DNA from: an uncultured Paracoccaceae bacterium
GTDB taxonomy: Bacteria > Pseudomonadota > Alphaproteobacteria > Rhodobacterales > Rhodobacteraceae
Assembly: GCA_937952085.1 (NCBI GenBank)
Contig: CALFYQ010000434.1
Coordinates: 1-16,148 of the forward strand
DNA length: 16,148 bases
Reading direction: 5' to 3'
Shown here: positions 1 through 6,967 of the stretch, in pieces
How positions within the stretch are numbered: position 1 is the first letter of the stretch
Layout: each line of letters starts with the position of its first letter
The notes under the pieces: generated by a model
Databases searched by the model: none
What the model was told of the DNA's origin: nothing
Seen by the model: the letters and a program-made list of their open reading frames with translations, nothing else
Translations under genes and position numbers: made by a program

Positions 1-99
1 GGCGGCATCCCGATCGACGTTTTCTGCCAGAGCGGGCCGCCGCCCGCCGGGCTCTGGCTGCCCGACCAGGGCGTGCCGCCCTATCGCGGCCGGGGCTGA
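1..99 (+). CDS. 3' end of an unrecognised protein-coding gene (partial)
   Basis: The window opens inside a reading frame of 32 codons that ends in TGA. Thirty of the 32 codons end in G or C, which matches the real genes here and supports coding. The visible C-terminus is rich in Pro and Gly (it contains CQSGPPPAGLWLPDQG and ends PYRGRG), with no motif I recognise, so no function is given. The stop is followed 13 bp later by a strong hairpin, consistent with the end of a transcription unit. Confidence 0.7.
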   Translation, partial: GGIPIDVFCQSGPPPAGLWLPDQGVPPYRGRG

Positions 100-112
100 A
101 GCTGAAACGAGA

Positions 113-138
113 GCGGGCGGGCCAGCCGGCCCGCCCGC
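113..138. terminator. Strong hairpin between convergent genes, likely bidirectional terminator
   Basis: A perfect 11-bp stem (GCGGGCGGGCC pairing with GGCCCGCCCGC) encloses the 4-nt loop AGCC. It lies between the stop at 99 on the plus strand and the DUF1127 stop at 160 on the minus strand. There is no long T tract on either side, so it may act as a weak intrinsic terminator or as a 3'-end stabiliser. Confidence 0.7.
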
Positions 139-159
139 ATGTCCCTCGTTCCGAAGGGA

Positions 160-360
160 TCAGATCGCGCGGCGCGCGACCCGATAGATGTCGGCCCGGG
201 TGAGGCCGATATCGGTAAGCTCGGAGTCCGTGAGCTGAGACAGCGCAGAGACGGTCGAGCGGTACGACCGCCAGGCGCGCCAGCGCGTCACGAGGCCGGA
301 GAAGAAACCGCCCAGCGCGCTGTCGCTGCGGGCGACGTGGGTTTCGGTGATGTAAGCCAT
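160..360 (-). CDS. DUF1127 (YjiS-like) small protein
   Basis: A 66-residue protein whose C-terminal half (about residues 27-63) carries the DUF1127 pattern: an Arg/Trp-rich stretch RWRAWRSYR, then LSQLTDSELTDIGLTRADI. Small DUF1127 proteins are common in alphaproteobacteria; some are known RNA-binding regulators of stress and metabolism. I place the start at the ATG at 360 because AGGAG sits six bases upstream. An in-frame GTG at 387 would add nine residues but lacks a ribosome site. The gene is alone on its strand, with a hairpin just past its stop. The exact role here is unknown. Confidence 0.88.
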   Translation of the reverse strand: MAYITETHVARSDSALGGFFSGLVTRWRAWRSYRSTVSALSQLTDSELTDIGLTRADIYRVARRAI

Positions 361-635
361 GGTTGGCTCCTGCGTCCTTTCGATCACTATGGCGCTGCAT
401 ATGATGCATAGGAGTGACGCGGACCAGTCATCGCCGCAGCAGTCCCGACATGCGCCATGCGCATATCATGTGACGAAACCGGCAACGTACCAGCGGCCCT
501 GTCGAGCGCGTTTCGGGCAGTATCCGGTGTTTTCGATCAACCTTCATCAACCATCATTATGAAAATGGCGGCGCATCGCACGATGTGCGAAGCGCAAACC
601 CTCCCCGCCATTACTTCAGCGCATGACGCGCGCCC
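361..635. other. 275 bp intergenic region with several short inverted repeats
   Basis: I see no credible gene; the short open frames are not codon-biased. It should hold the promoter of the DUF1127 gene and the 3' end of the yaiI-like gene. It contains three perfect inverted repeats with 3-nt centres: TGCAT-ATG-ATGCA at 396-408, ATGCGC-CAT-GCGCAT at 450-464 and TCGCAC-GAT-GTGCGA at 576-590. It is noticeably less GC-rich than the flanking genes. No convincing -35/-10 pair could be fixed. Confidence 0.5.
571..595 (-). terminator. Possible terminator hairpin downstream of the yaiI-like gene
   Basis: GCGC-A-TCGCAC / GTGCGA-A-GCGC forms an 11-position stem with one A-A mismatch and a 3-nt loop, about 40 bp past the yaiI-like stop. 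On the minus strand it is followed by CGCCATTTTC, a short T-rich run. It could equally be a protein-binding palindrome. Confidence 0.4.
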
Positions 636-1079
636 CTAGCGGCGGCGCAACTCCCGCTCCAGCGCCTCGAGGAAGCGGGAGCGGTCGGTCTTCGAGAAGG
701 GCCTCTGCCCGCCGCCCTGGCGCAGCGGGTTCGCCTCGCGGATCTGCGTCATCAGGTTCCGCGTGGCCAGCGCCGCGCCGACATTGCCGGCCGTCCAGAC
801 CTCGCCATCCGGCCGGATCGCCCGCGCCCCCGCCTTCACGCAGCGGTCGGCGAGCGGAACGTCGGCGGTGACGCAGATGTCCCCCGCCCCGATCCGCGCG
901 GCGATCCAGTCGTCCGCGGCGTCGAGCCCGGAGGCGACGATCACCGTCTCGGCCAGCGGATGCGGGTTCGGCCGGAGCCCCCCATCCGCGACATAGACGA
1001 CGCGCACGCCGTGCCGCGCGGCGACGCGCAGCGTCTCCTCCTTCACCGGGCAGGCGTCTGCGTCCACGTAGACCGTCAT
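636..1079 (-). CDS. yaiI: YaiI/YqxD family protein (DUF188, PIN-like fold)
   Basis: A 147-residue protein that starts MTVYVDADACPVKEE, the hallmark N-terminus of the UPF0178/DUF188 family, and continues with CVTADVPLADRCVKAGA (about residues 70-86) and a C-terminal PFSKTDRSRFLEALE. Length matches the family (about 150). The family is related to PIN-like nuclease folds, with clustered acidic residues (D7, D9) at the N-terminus, but its physiological role is not established. I chose the ATG at 1079, right before the conserved motif; an in-frame TTG at 1154 would add a non-conserved Ala/Gly-rich tail. The ribosome site is weak (GAAGG). A leader hairpin lies 35 bp upstream. Confidence 0.9.
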   Translation of the reverse strand: MTVYVDADACPVKEETLRVAARHGVRVVYVADGGLRPNPHPLAETVIVASGLDAADDWIAARIGAGDICVTADVPLADRCVKAGARAIRPDGEVWTAGNVGAALATRNLMTQIREANPLRQGGGQRPFSKTDRSRFLEALERELRRR

Positions 1080-1113
1080 GACGCCTTCATAGGCGCCCGG
1101 CCGCGCCGCCACC

Positions 1114-1134
1114 AGCGCCGCGGGGCGCGGCGCT
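1114..1134. repeat. GC-rich inverted repeat in the yaiI-like leader
   Basis: Perfect 8-bp arms AGCGCCGC and GCGGCGCT separated by GGGGC, 35 bp upstream of the yaiI-like start and within the gap shared with the divergent PDC gene. It could form a leader hairpin. In DNA this GC-rich, chance is a real alternative. Confidence 0.35.
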
Positions 1135-1281
1135 TCCGCGCCCGACCCGCACAAGTTTCCCGATGCAGAGAATGATGCGGACTGGATTCACCGATCCATA
1201 AGGCGTGCCGCATTACCGTTCGTATCCGGGCTGACGGCGCCGCGTATCCGCGCTCGGCCTTCATGCAAACGCGGAGCAACC

Positions 1282-1863
1282 ATGATCAAGACCCGGCTCA
1301 TCGCCACTTCCGCCGTCGCCTTCGCCCTGATGGCTTCGGCGGCCGCCGCCAACGAATTCGAGGGAACCCTCCGGAGCCTCGCTGAAAAGCAGCTCGCCGC
1401 GATGATGGCGGATCCCGCGATCGTCGCCGCCGTGCGCGCGCAGAACGAGGCGCACAAGGGCCTGACCGCGGCCCAGATCGACGCGATGGACCAGACCTGG
1501 CGCGCCGAAGTGGGTTCGGGCTCCTCGCCGACCATCGACAAGGTGAAGAACAGCCCCGTCTCCGACATGCTGCGCGAGATGGTGGCCAAGGCCGAGGGCC
1601 TCTACACCGAAATCATCCTGATGGACGATCACGGCCTCAACGTCGCCGTGTCCGAGACGACGTCGGACTACTGGCAGGGCGACGAGGAGAAGTGGCAGCT
1701 CACCTACGCCGTCGGCGCGGGCGCGGTCCATATCGGCGAGGTCGAACTCGACGAGTCGACCCAGATCTACCAGAGCCAGATCAGCATTCCCGTGGTCGAC
1801 CCGGCGAATGGCGAGCTCATCGGCGCCGCGACCTTCGGCGTGAACGTGGAAGCGCTGGAATAA
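1282..1863 (+). CDS. Secreted PDC/Cache-like sensor domain protein
   Basis: A 193-residue protein with a clear Sec signal peptide (K3/R5, hydrophobic core to about residue 20, cleavage near AAA-NE at 23/24). The mature part is a single extracytoplasmic sensor-like domain: long N-terminal helix (25-75), then IILMDDHGLNVAVSETTSDY (111-130), GDEEKWQLTY (133-142) and a closing strand QISIPVVDP...GAATFGVNVE. This pattern is typical of PDC/Cache folds, which bind small ligands in chemoreceptors and sensor kinases. Here the domain has no membrane anchor or signalling module. GGAG lies six bases before the ATG. The gene is followed 62 bp later by a chemoreceptor gene in the same direction, so it may feed that receptor; this is inference. 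Confidence 0.85.
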   Translation: MIKTRLIATSAVAFALMASAAAANEFEGTLRSLAEKQLAAMMADPAIVAAVRAQNEAHKGLTAAQIDAMDQTWRAEVGSGSSPTIDKVKNSPVSDMLREMVAKAEGLYTEIILMDDHGLNVAVSETTSDYWQGDEEKWQLTYAVGAGAVHIGEVELDESTQIYQSQISIPVVDPANGELIGAATFGVNVEALE

Positions 1864-1888
1864 CGAGCCCAATCGCTGAAACCGGGTT

Positions 1889-1910
1889 GCGCCGGCCGAA
1901 GGGCCGGCGC
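1889..1910 (+). other. Intercistronic hairpin just before the chemoreceptor ribosome site
   Basis: Perfect 9-bp arms GCGCCGGCC and GGCCGGCGC close a GAAG tetraloop. The 3' arm ends one base before the GGGAG Shine-Dalgarno (1912-1916) of the next gene. There is no following T tract, so it is more likely an intercistronic RNA element (partial terminator, processing or stability hairpin that sets a PDC:MCP ratio) than a full terminator. Confidence 0.55.
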
Positions 1911-1925
1911 CGGGAGACTCACTCG

Positions 1926-3518
1926 ATGACGCTTCGCCTCAAGATCGGCCTCGCGCTGGCGCTCGGCATTCTCATAACTTCCGTCACCGTGATCGGCGGC
2001 GCCATCTTCGTGTCGATGAGCGACGCCCGCGACGCGACGGCCGCCCGCGCGGCGGTGCTCGGCGGCCTCCTCGCAGAGAACGCCTCCGGCGCCGTCCGCT
2101 TCGGCAAGACCGAGGCGCTCGCGGCCGCCGCCAACGCGGTTCTCGATGCCTCGGCCGGGGAGGTCAGTTCGATCTCCTTCTTCAACCGCGAAGGCGGCCT
2201 CATCGCCATCTTCCCGGAGGGCGCCGCGGCGGAAAACGCAACGGCCGAGGCCGCGAAGGCGCTCGCCGCCGGCGCGGGCGCGTTCGACGGCGAGACGATG
2301 ACGGCCGGCCAGATCGTGCGCTTCGGCAAGGAGAACGACATCGTCGGCGCGATCGCCGTCGAATGGAGCTGGGACGCGCTTCTCGCCAAGGAATTCGACG
2401 TCGTGATCGCGGACTTCACGCTGGCGAGCGTGATCAGCGCCGTGGTGATCGCCACGCTGCTCCTGATGCTCGACCGCATGGTGTTCCGCCCGTTCCGGGA
2501 CCTCGGGGCCGCCGCCGTCGCGGTGACTCGCGGCGACAAGGGCGACCTGCCGCATGTCGACCGGAAGGACGAGATCGGCGTCGCGATGCGGGCGCTCGGG
2601 GTTCTGCGCGACAAGATCGACGCGAATGCGATGCTCGCGGAACGGATCGCGGACGGCGATCTCTCCGGCGCGGCGGTCCGCGATCGCGGCGACGACCGGC
2701 TCGGCGCCTCGATCGACGCCATGACGAAGCGCCTCGTCGGCGTGCTCTCGACCGCGGGCGACAGCGCCCGCGCGGTCGCCAGCCTCAGCGGCGACGTGGC
2801 CGAACTCGGCGGACGGCTGAAGGACGCCACCCACCGCCAGGCCGCCGCCGTGCATCAGGCCTCCGCAGCGGTCGAAGAGGTCGGCGCGACGATCCGGCGC
2901 TCGGCCGAGAACGCCGTCGAGACCGAGAAGATCGCCGCCCAGTCCGCCGCCAACGCGAAGGCGACCGGCGGCGCAGTGAGCGAGGCCATCGAATCGATGA
3001 AGCGGATCGCCGAGCGCATCACCGTGATCCAGGAGATCGCCCGGCAGACCGACCTTCTCGCCCTCAACGCCGCCGTCGAGGCCGCGCGGGCCGGCGAACA
3101 GGGCCGCGGCTTCGCCGTCGTCGCCTCGGAGGTGCGAAAGCTCGCCGAGCGGAGCCAGGTCGCGGCCGCCGAGATCAGCGAGCTCTCCGCAAGGACGGTC
3201 GCGGTCTCCGGCGAGGCCGGGCAGATGCTCGACTCGCTCGTCCCCGAAATTCGCCGCACCGCGGAGCTCGTCGCCGAAATCTCCGCCGCGGCGCGCGAGC
3301 AGAACATTGGCGCCGACCAGATCGCCAAGGCGATCCAGGAGCTGGAATCGGTGCTGAACCGCAACGCCGACACGGCGACCAAGTCGGTCGACCTTTCCGG
3401 CGACCTCGCGGCCCGCAGCGCCGAGCTCCGCGACACGATCAGCTATTTCAGGCAGGACGCGCCGGAGGCGGAGCGCGCCGAGGCGGAAGGCCCGGAGACG
3501 GACCGGATCGCCGCCTGA
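1926..3518 (+). CDS. Methyl-accepting chemotaxis protein with periplasmic CHASE8-like domain
   Basis: A 530-residue membrane chemoreceptor. TM1 is about residues 6-28, a periplasmic domain spans 30-160, TM2 is 162-182, a HAMP region 186-245, then a long coiled-coil signalling domain. The hairpin tip is canonical (IARQTDLLALNAAVEAARAG, 371-390, followed by EQGRGFAVVASEVRKLAERS), the site that contacts CheA/CheW. The periplasmic part (LAENASGAVRFG, then SISFFNREGGLIAIFP) resembles CHASE8-type sensors. No CheR/CheB-docking pentapeptide is seen at the C-terminus. The ATG at 1926 has GGGAG nine bases upstream; the frame is open further upstream but lies over the preceding gene. It follows the PDC gene by 62 bp and probably shares its transcript. 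Confidence 0.93.
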   Translation: MTLRLKIGLALALGILITSVTVIGGAIFVSMSDARDATAARAAVLGGLLAENASGAVRFGKTEALAAAANAVLDASAGEVSSISFFNREGGLIAIFPEGAAAENATAEAAKALAAGAGAFDGETMTAGQIVRFGKENDIVGAIAVEWSWDALLAKEFDVVIADFTLASVISAVVIATLLLMLDRMVFRPFRDLGAAAVAVTRGDKGDLPHVDRKDEIGVAMRALGVLRDKIDANAMLAERIADGDLSGAAVRDRGDDRLGASIDAMTKRLVGVLSTAGDSARAVASLSGDVAELGGRLKDATHRQAAAVHQASAAVEEVGATIRRSAENAVETEKIAAQSAANAKATGGAVSEAIESMKRIAERITVIQEIARQTDLLALNAAVEAARAGEQGRGFAVVASEVRKLAERSQVAAAEISELSARTVAVSGEAGQMLDSLVPEIRRTAELVAEISAAAREQNIGADQIAKAIQELESVLNRNADTATKSVDLSGDLAARSAELRDTISYFRQDAPEAERAEAEGPETDRIAA

Positions 3519-3527
3519 CTGACGAAA

Positions 3528-3550
3528 GCGGGGCCCGCAAGGGGTCCCGC
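3528..3550. terminator. Hairpin between convergent chemoreceptor and formaldehyde dehydrogenase genes
   Basis: A 9-bp stem (GCGGGGCCC with GGGTCCCGC, one G-T wobble) encloses the loop GCAAG. It fits in the 40 bp between the two convergent stops and could serve both strands. On the minus strand it is followed by the sequence CTTTCGTCAG, a short T run. Confidence 0.65.
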
Positions 3551-3558
3551 CTCCGGCC

Positions 3559-4689
3559 TTAGTAGACCACGACGCTCCGGATGCTCTCGCCCCGGTGCAT
3601 CAGGTCGAACCCGTCGTTGATCCGGTCGAGCGGGAGGATGTGGGTGATCATCGGGTCGATCTGGATCTTCCCGTCCATGTACCAGTCGACGATCTTCGGC
3701 ACGTCGGTCCGGCCCCTCGCGCCGCCGAAGGCGGTGCCTTTCCAGACCCGGCCGGTGACAAGCTGGAACGGCCGAGTGGAAATCTCCGCCCCCGCCGGCG
3801 CGACGCCGATCACCACCGAGACGCCCCAGCCCCGATGCGCGCATTCGAGCGCCGCGCGCATCACCTTCACGTTGCCGGTGCAGTCGAACGTGTAGTCGGC
3901 GCCGCCGATCTGGTCCGCGCCCTTCTTCGTCATGTTGACGATGTGCGGGACGAGATCCTCGCCCACCTCCGCCGCGTTGACGAAATGGGTCATGCCGAAG
4001 CGCTCGCCCCATTCCTTCCGCGCCGGGTTGAGATCGACGCCGATGATCATGTCGGCGCCGGCGAGCTTCAGCCCCTGGATCACATTGAGGCCGATGCCGC
4101 CAAGGCCGAAGACCACCGCCTTCGCGCCCGGCTCCACATTCGCGGTGTTGAGCACCGCGCCGACGCCCGTCGTCACGCCGCAGCCGATATAGCAGATCTT
4201 GTCGAAGGGCGCGTCCTCGCGGACCTTCGCCACCGCGATCTCCGGCAGGACGGTGTAGTTCGAGAAGGTCGAGCAGCCCATGTAATGAAAGATCGGGTCG
4301 CCATCGAGCGTGCGGAACCGCGAGGTGCCGTCCGGCATCAGGCCCTGGCCCTGGGTGGACCGGATCGCGGTGCAGAGATTGGTCTTGCGGCTGAGGCAGG
4401 ACGGGCACTCGCGGCATTCCGGCGTGTAGAGCGGGATGACGTGGTCGCCCTTTTTTACGGACTTCACGCCGGGGCCGACATCCACGACCACGCCGGCGCC
4501 CTCATGGCCGAGAATGGCGGGGAAGATGCCCTCGGGGTCGGCGCCCGAAAGGGTGAACTCGTCGGTGTGGCAGATGCCGGTCGCCTTGATCTCGACGAGA
4601 ACCTCGCCTTCCTTCGGCCCGTCGAGCTCGACTTCCGTCACCTCGAGCTTCGCCCCCGCCTTGGTCGCCAGCGCTGCGCGCGTCCGCAT
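3559..4689 (-). CDS. frmA: S-(hydroxymethyl)glutathione dehydrogenase / class III alcohol dehydrogenase
   Basis: A 376-residue zinc alcohol dehydrogenase that oxidises S-hydroxymethylglutathione (formaldehyde plus glutathione) to S-formylglutathione with NAD; it can also reduce S-nitrosoglutathione. Catalytic zinc ligands are visible as C40 (TGICHTDEF), H62 (GHEGAG) and C170 (CYIGCGVTTG). The structural zinc ligands are C92, C95, C98 and C106 (PECRECPSCLSRKTNLC). The Rossmann loop GLGGIG is at 195-200, with D219 typical of NAD use. Length is full for the class. Start ATG at 4689 has GGGAGG upstream. It lies 14 bp after the MFS gene on the same strand, so the two are probably co-transcribed. 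Neither S-formylglutathione hydrolase nor Gfa is present nearby. Confidence 0.96.
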   Translation of the reverse strand: MRTRAALATKAGAKLEVTEVELDGPKEGEVLVEIKATGICHTDEFTLSGADPEGIFPAILGHEGAGVVVDVGPGVKSVKKGDHVIPLYTPECRECPSCLSRKTNLCTAIRSTQGQGLMPDGTSRFRTLDGDPIFHYMGCSTFSNYTVLPEIAVAKVREDAPFDKICYIGCGVTTGVGAVLNTANVEPGAKAVVFGLGGIGLNVIQGLKLAGADMIIGVDLNPARKEWGERFGMTHFVNAAEVGEDLVPHIVNMTKKGADQIGGADYTFDCTGNVKVMRAALECAHRGWGVSVVIGVAPAGAEISTRPFQLVTGRVWKGTAFGGARGRTDVPKIVDWYMDGKIQIDPMITHILPLDRINDGFDLMHRGESIRSVVVY

Positions 4690-4703
4690 CTTGGTCCTCC
4701 CGT

Positions 4704-5954
4704 TCAGGCCTCGGCGGCGACCTTCGGCGGTTCCGCGCGCGCGGGCAAGCCCTTGCGCCCGGCGCCGAGCCTCGGGTGGAGCGTGCCGGCCAGAAGCCAG
4801 CCGCCGAAGAGCACGGCGCCCGCCGCGACGAAGACGCCAGGCAGCGGCGCGACGACGAGCACGAGCCGCACGAGGCCGGGCGTGACGATGCCGGAAACGT
4901 CCCGGAAGCTCGAATAGATCACCGCCATCTCGGTCCGCTCATGCGGACGAACCGCCATCAGGAACGGCAAACCGCCGGAAAGATCGAGCAGGATCAGGAA
5001 GAAGGCGCCGAGCGCGAGCCCGATCAAGGTGGCGATCGGCATGGGCGACAGGAGACCGCCGATGGTGAAGAAGAGCGCCGCGCCGGCGAAGCCCGCCCGC
5101 ACCGCGAATCGAACGGAGCGGCGGCGCATCCAGCGCATCATCAGCGGCGTGATGAAGAGATAGGCGCTGGAGAGCGAGACGAAGGCGCCGCCGATCGTCT
5201 CGCCGAGCCCGGCCTCGACCGCGAAGATCGGCATGTAGACGACATACGCCCACCAGCCGGAGGAGCGGATCACCGCGAAGGTCCAGCCGGCGACGAGCCG
5301 CGGCTGCCGCAGGAACCGGGGCAGGAAGCGGAGCGGATTCGGCCGGCGCGCGGCCGGCGCGATCAGCTTGCCGTTGCCGAGCCGCATCCGCCAGAAAACC
5401 GCCAAGAGCGTCGCCGCCGCGCCCGCCGCGATGAGGAAAGGCGCCGGCTCCCAGAGCCGCCAGAGCGTGACGCCGAGCACCGGCCCGACCGTCCAGGAGA
5501 CGGCGGAATAGAAGAGCCGCAAGGTCTCCGACCGGCCCAGTTCTGATCGGTCGATGAAGTCGAGCAGGTAGGCGTTGAAGCAGATGAAGATCGTCACCAC
5601 GCCCACATTCGTCATCGCGAGGCCGAGCGGGGTGAGGCGCGGCCCGCCCTGCATCGCCGTCAGCGCGCCGGCGGCGAGGAGGAGCGCGCCGAAGGTGAAG
5701 GTCCAGCGGCGGGTGAGGAGCCGCGCCACCGTCGGCACCATCAGCGCGCAGCAGAGCGAATTGAGGCCGATCAGGAAGTAGACTTCGGACACCCGCTCCG
5801 CCTCGCCGAGGGCGCGGTACATGGCGAGCGGATAGACCGAGAGCATGATCGCGCGGGCCGTCGCCTCGATCGCGGCCAGCGCCGCGAAGCCGCGCACGCC
5901 GGGGGCGGGCGCGTGGCGCAGAAGTTCGGGAACGCGCCGCTCATGCGCCGCCAT
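4704..5954 (-). CDS. Major facilitator superfamily (MFS) permease
   Basis: A 416-residue protein with about twelve hydrophobic segments in two halves, split near residues 190-215 by a basic loop (RLGNGKL...RRPNPLRFLPRF), as in MFS carriers. Between the second and third helices it has VARLLTRRWTF, like the family's loop 2-3 motif in weakened form. I cannot name a substrate. Start ATG at 5954 is preceded by AAAGGA; the open frame continues upstream but that extension is Arg/Pro-rich, unlike an MFS N-terminus. It leads into the formaldehyde dehydrogenase gene with a 14-bp gap, which contains that gene's GGGAGG ribosome site. Export or uptake of a C1-related or aldehyde-generating compound is an inference from this context only. 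Confidence 0.85.
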   Translation of the reverse strand: MAAHERRVPELLRHAPAPGVRGFAALAAIEATARAIMLSVYPLAMYRALGEAERVSEVYFLIGLNSLCCALMVPTVARLLTRRWTFTFGALLLAAGALTAMQGGPRLTPLGLAMTNVGVVTIFICFNAYLLDFIDRSELGRSETLRLFYSAVSWTVGPVLGVTLWRLWEPAPFLIAAGAAATLLAVFWRMRLGNGKLIAPAARRPNPLRFLPRFLRQPRLVAGWTFAVIRSSGWWAYVVYMPIFAVEAGLGETIGGAFVSLSSAYLFITPLMMRWMRRRSVRFAVRAGFAGAALFFTIGGLLSPMPIATLIGLALGAFFLILLDLSGGLPFLMAVRPHERTEMAVIYSSFRDVSGIVTPGLVRLVLVVAPLPGVFVAAGAVLFGGWLLAGTLHPRLGAGRKGLPARAEPPKVAAEA

Positions 5955-6114
5955 CGGAAGGTCCTTTCCGCGCCGTGATGCGCCCGGCCGCGGCGCGCGT
6001 CGAGTCGGGATGCGGCGCCGGTCGGCGCGGGGCGTCGCGTTCGGCGCATCGCCGGCTTGACGGGTGGGCGGCGGGGCCGCCTCCTGCCGCCGGCCGGAGA
6101 CGGGAGGGCGCGCG

Positions 6115-6588
6115 ATGGCGCCGGAACGCACCCCCCTCGCGCGGGAGGAGCCGCGCCTCGACGCGCTCGCGGCGCTGATGGAGAAGATGCAGGCGCATCA
6201 CCGCGTCCCCTGCCCTTCGCGCGCCGAGATCGTCGCCGGGCTCCGCGCCCGGCCGGCGGGCGCAGAAATTCTGGTCGTGTCAGAGGGGACGGCGGTTCTC
6301 GGCTTCGCCGCCTGGTCGGCGGCCTATCCCGGCCCCGGCCTGCGGCCCGGCGCGTTCCTCAAGGAGCTCTATGTCGCGAAAGCCGCGCGCGGCCATGGGC
6401 TTGGCAGGCGCTTGATGGCGGCGCGGGCGGCGGAGGCGCGGGCGCGCGGCCTCGCGCGGATCGACTGGACGGCGGACCCGGAAACCCCTGCGCTGCTCGC
6501 CTTCTATGACCGGCTCGGCGCCGCGCGGCGGCCCGAAAAGCTCTTCTACCGGCTCGACGGGGCCATGCTGGAGCAATTGGCGGAGTGA
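6115..6588 (+). CDS. GNAT family N-acetyltransferase
   Basis: A 157-residue protein with the GNAT acetyl-CoA-binding motif A: ELYVAKAARGHGLGRRLM (residues 84-101), giving the R-G-H-G-L-G pyrophosphate loop at 92-97. Motif B follows as DPETPALLAFYDRLGA (121-136). The N-terminal part has the usual LVVSEGTAVLGFAAW strand pair. The acceptor substrate is unknown. I chose ATG 6115 because GGGAGGG sits six bases upstream; a GTG at 6064 would add 17 residues without a ribosome site. It is divergent from the MFS gene and ends 4 bp from the convergent Lin0512 gene. Confidence 0.9.
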   Translation: MAPERTPLAREEPRLDALAALMEKMQAHHRVPCPSRAEIVAGLRARPAGAEILVVSEGTAVLGFAAWSAAYPGPGLRPGAFLKELYVAKAARGHGLGRRLMAARAAEARARGLARIDWTADPETPALLAFYDRLGAARRPEKLFYRLDGAMLEQLAE

Positions 6589-6592
6589 GGCG

Positions 6593-6967
6593 TCATGGGC
6601 CGGCGAGGCGCCATTTCCCGTCGGGGATATCCACCTCGACGGTGATCGCCGCGGCGCAGAGGATCGCGTCGGAGCCGTCCGGCGCGCCGAGCCCCGCGGC
6701 GGAGACGCCGCCCTCTTCCGCGATCACCTCCACCGTCCCGTAGGGCGCGAGGGCGGCCACGGCGCCGCGGTCCACCGCGCCGGGGTTCGGCACGCCGAGC
6801 CGGATCGTCACCCGCATCGTCTTCGGGTTGAGCTTCAGCGCGCCGAAAAGGGAGAGCGAGGAATGGCGGAGCGCGTCCTCCACCGCCCGTTTCGCGGCCT
6901 TGGTCGGGTCGCCGCCGTGAAGATCGGCGCCCATGCCGGTCTCGATGATGATGCGCCGGAGGCTCAT
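6593..6967 (-). CDS. Lin0512 family protein, second of a tandem pair
   Basis: A 124-residue protein of the Lin0512 (conserved hypothetical) family. Recognisable positions are ETGMGADLHGGDPTKAAKRA (residues 9-28), IRLGVPNPGAVDR (about 55-67) and APYGTVEV (about 74-81). The function of the family is not known to me. It overlaps the upstream paralogue by the four bases ATGA (6964-6967), a classic sign of coupled translation, and shares about half its residues in the conserved blocks with it. It carries an extra C-terminal tail (DGKWRLAGP) and a longer loop after the Glu-Gly-Gly. The two products may pair in a mixed oligomer; this is inference. Confidence 0.85.
   Translation of the reverse strand: MSLRRIIIETGMGADLHGGDPTKAAKRAVEDALRHSSLSLFGALKLNPKTMRVTIRLGVPNPGAVDRGAVAALAPYGTVEVIAEEGGVSAAGLGAPDGSDAILCAAAITVEVDIPDGKWRLAGP

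Noticed and set aside
1692..1925. N-terminal extension of the chemoreceptor
   Set aside because: It overlaps the PDC gene in another frame and is Arg-rich; the ATG at 1926 has a good ribosome site and begins directly at TM1.
1767..2855. Minus-strand open frame opposite the chemoreceptor
   Set aside because: Antisense shadow of a canonical chemoreceptor with no recognisable motif and no ribosome site.
3595..4917. Plus-strand 440-codon open frame opposite formaldehyde dehydrogenase
   Set aside because: It spans the antisense of two real genes and their junction; composition is typical of a shadow frame.
6067..6081. GGCGGC-GGG-GCCGCC inverted repeat upstream of the GNAT gene
   Set aside because: All-GC short arms in all-GC DNA; likely by chance.
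5955..6131. 59-residue N-terminal extension of the MFS permease
   Set aside because: Arg/Pro/Ala-rich sequence not seen in MFS proteins; ATG 5954 has AAAGGA upstream.
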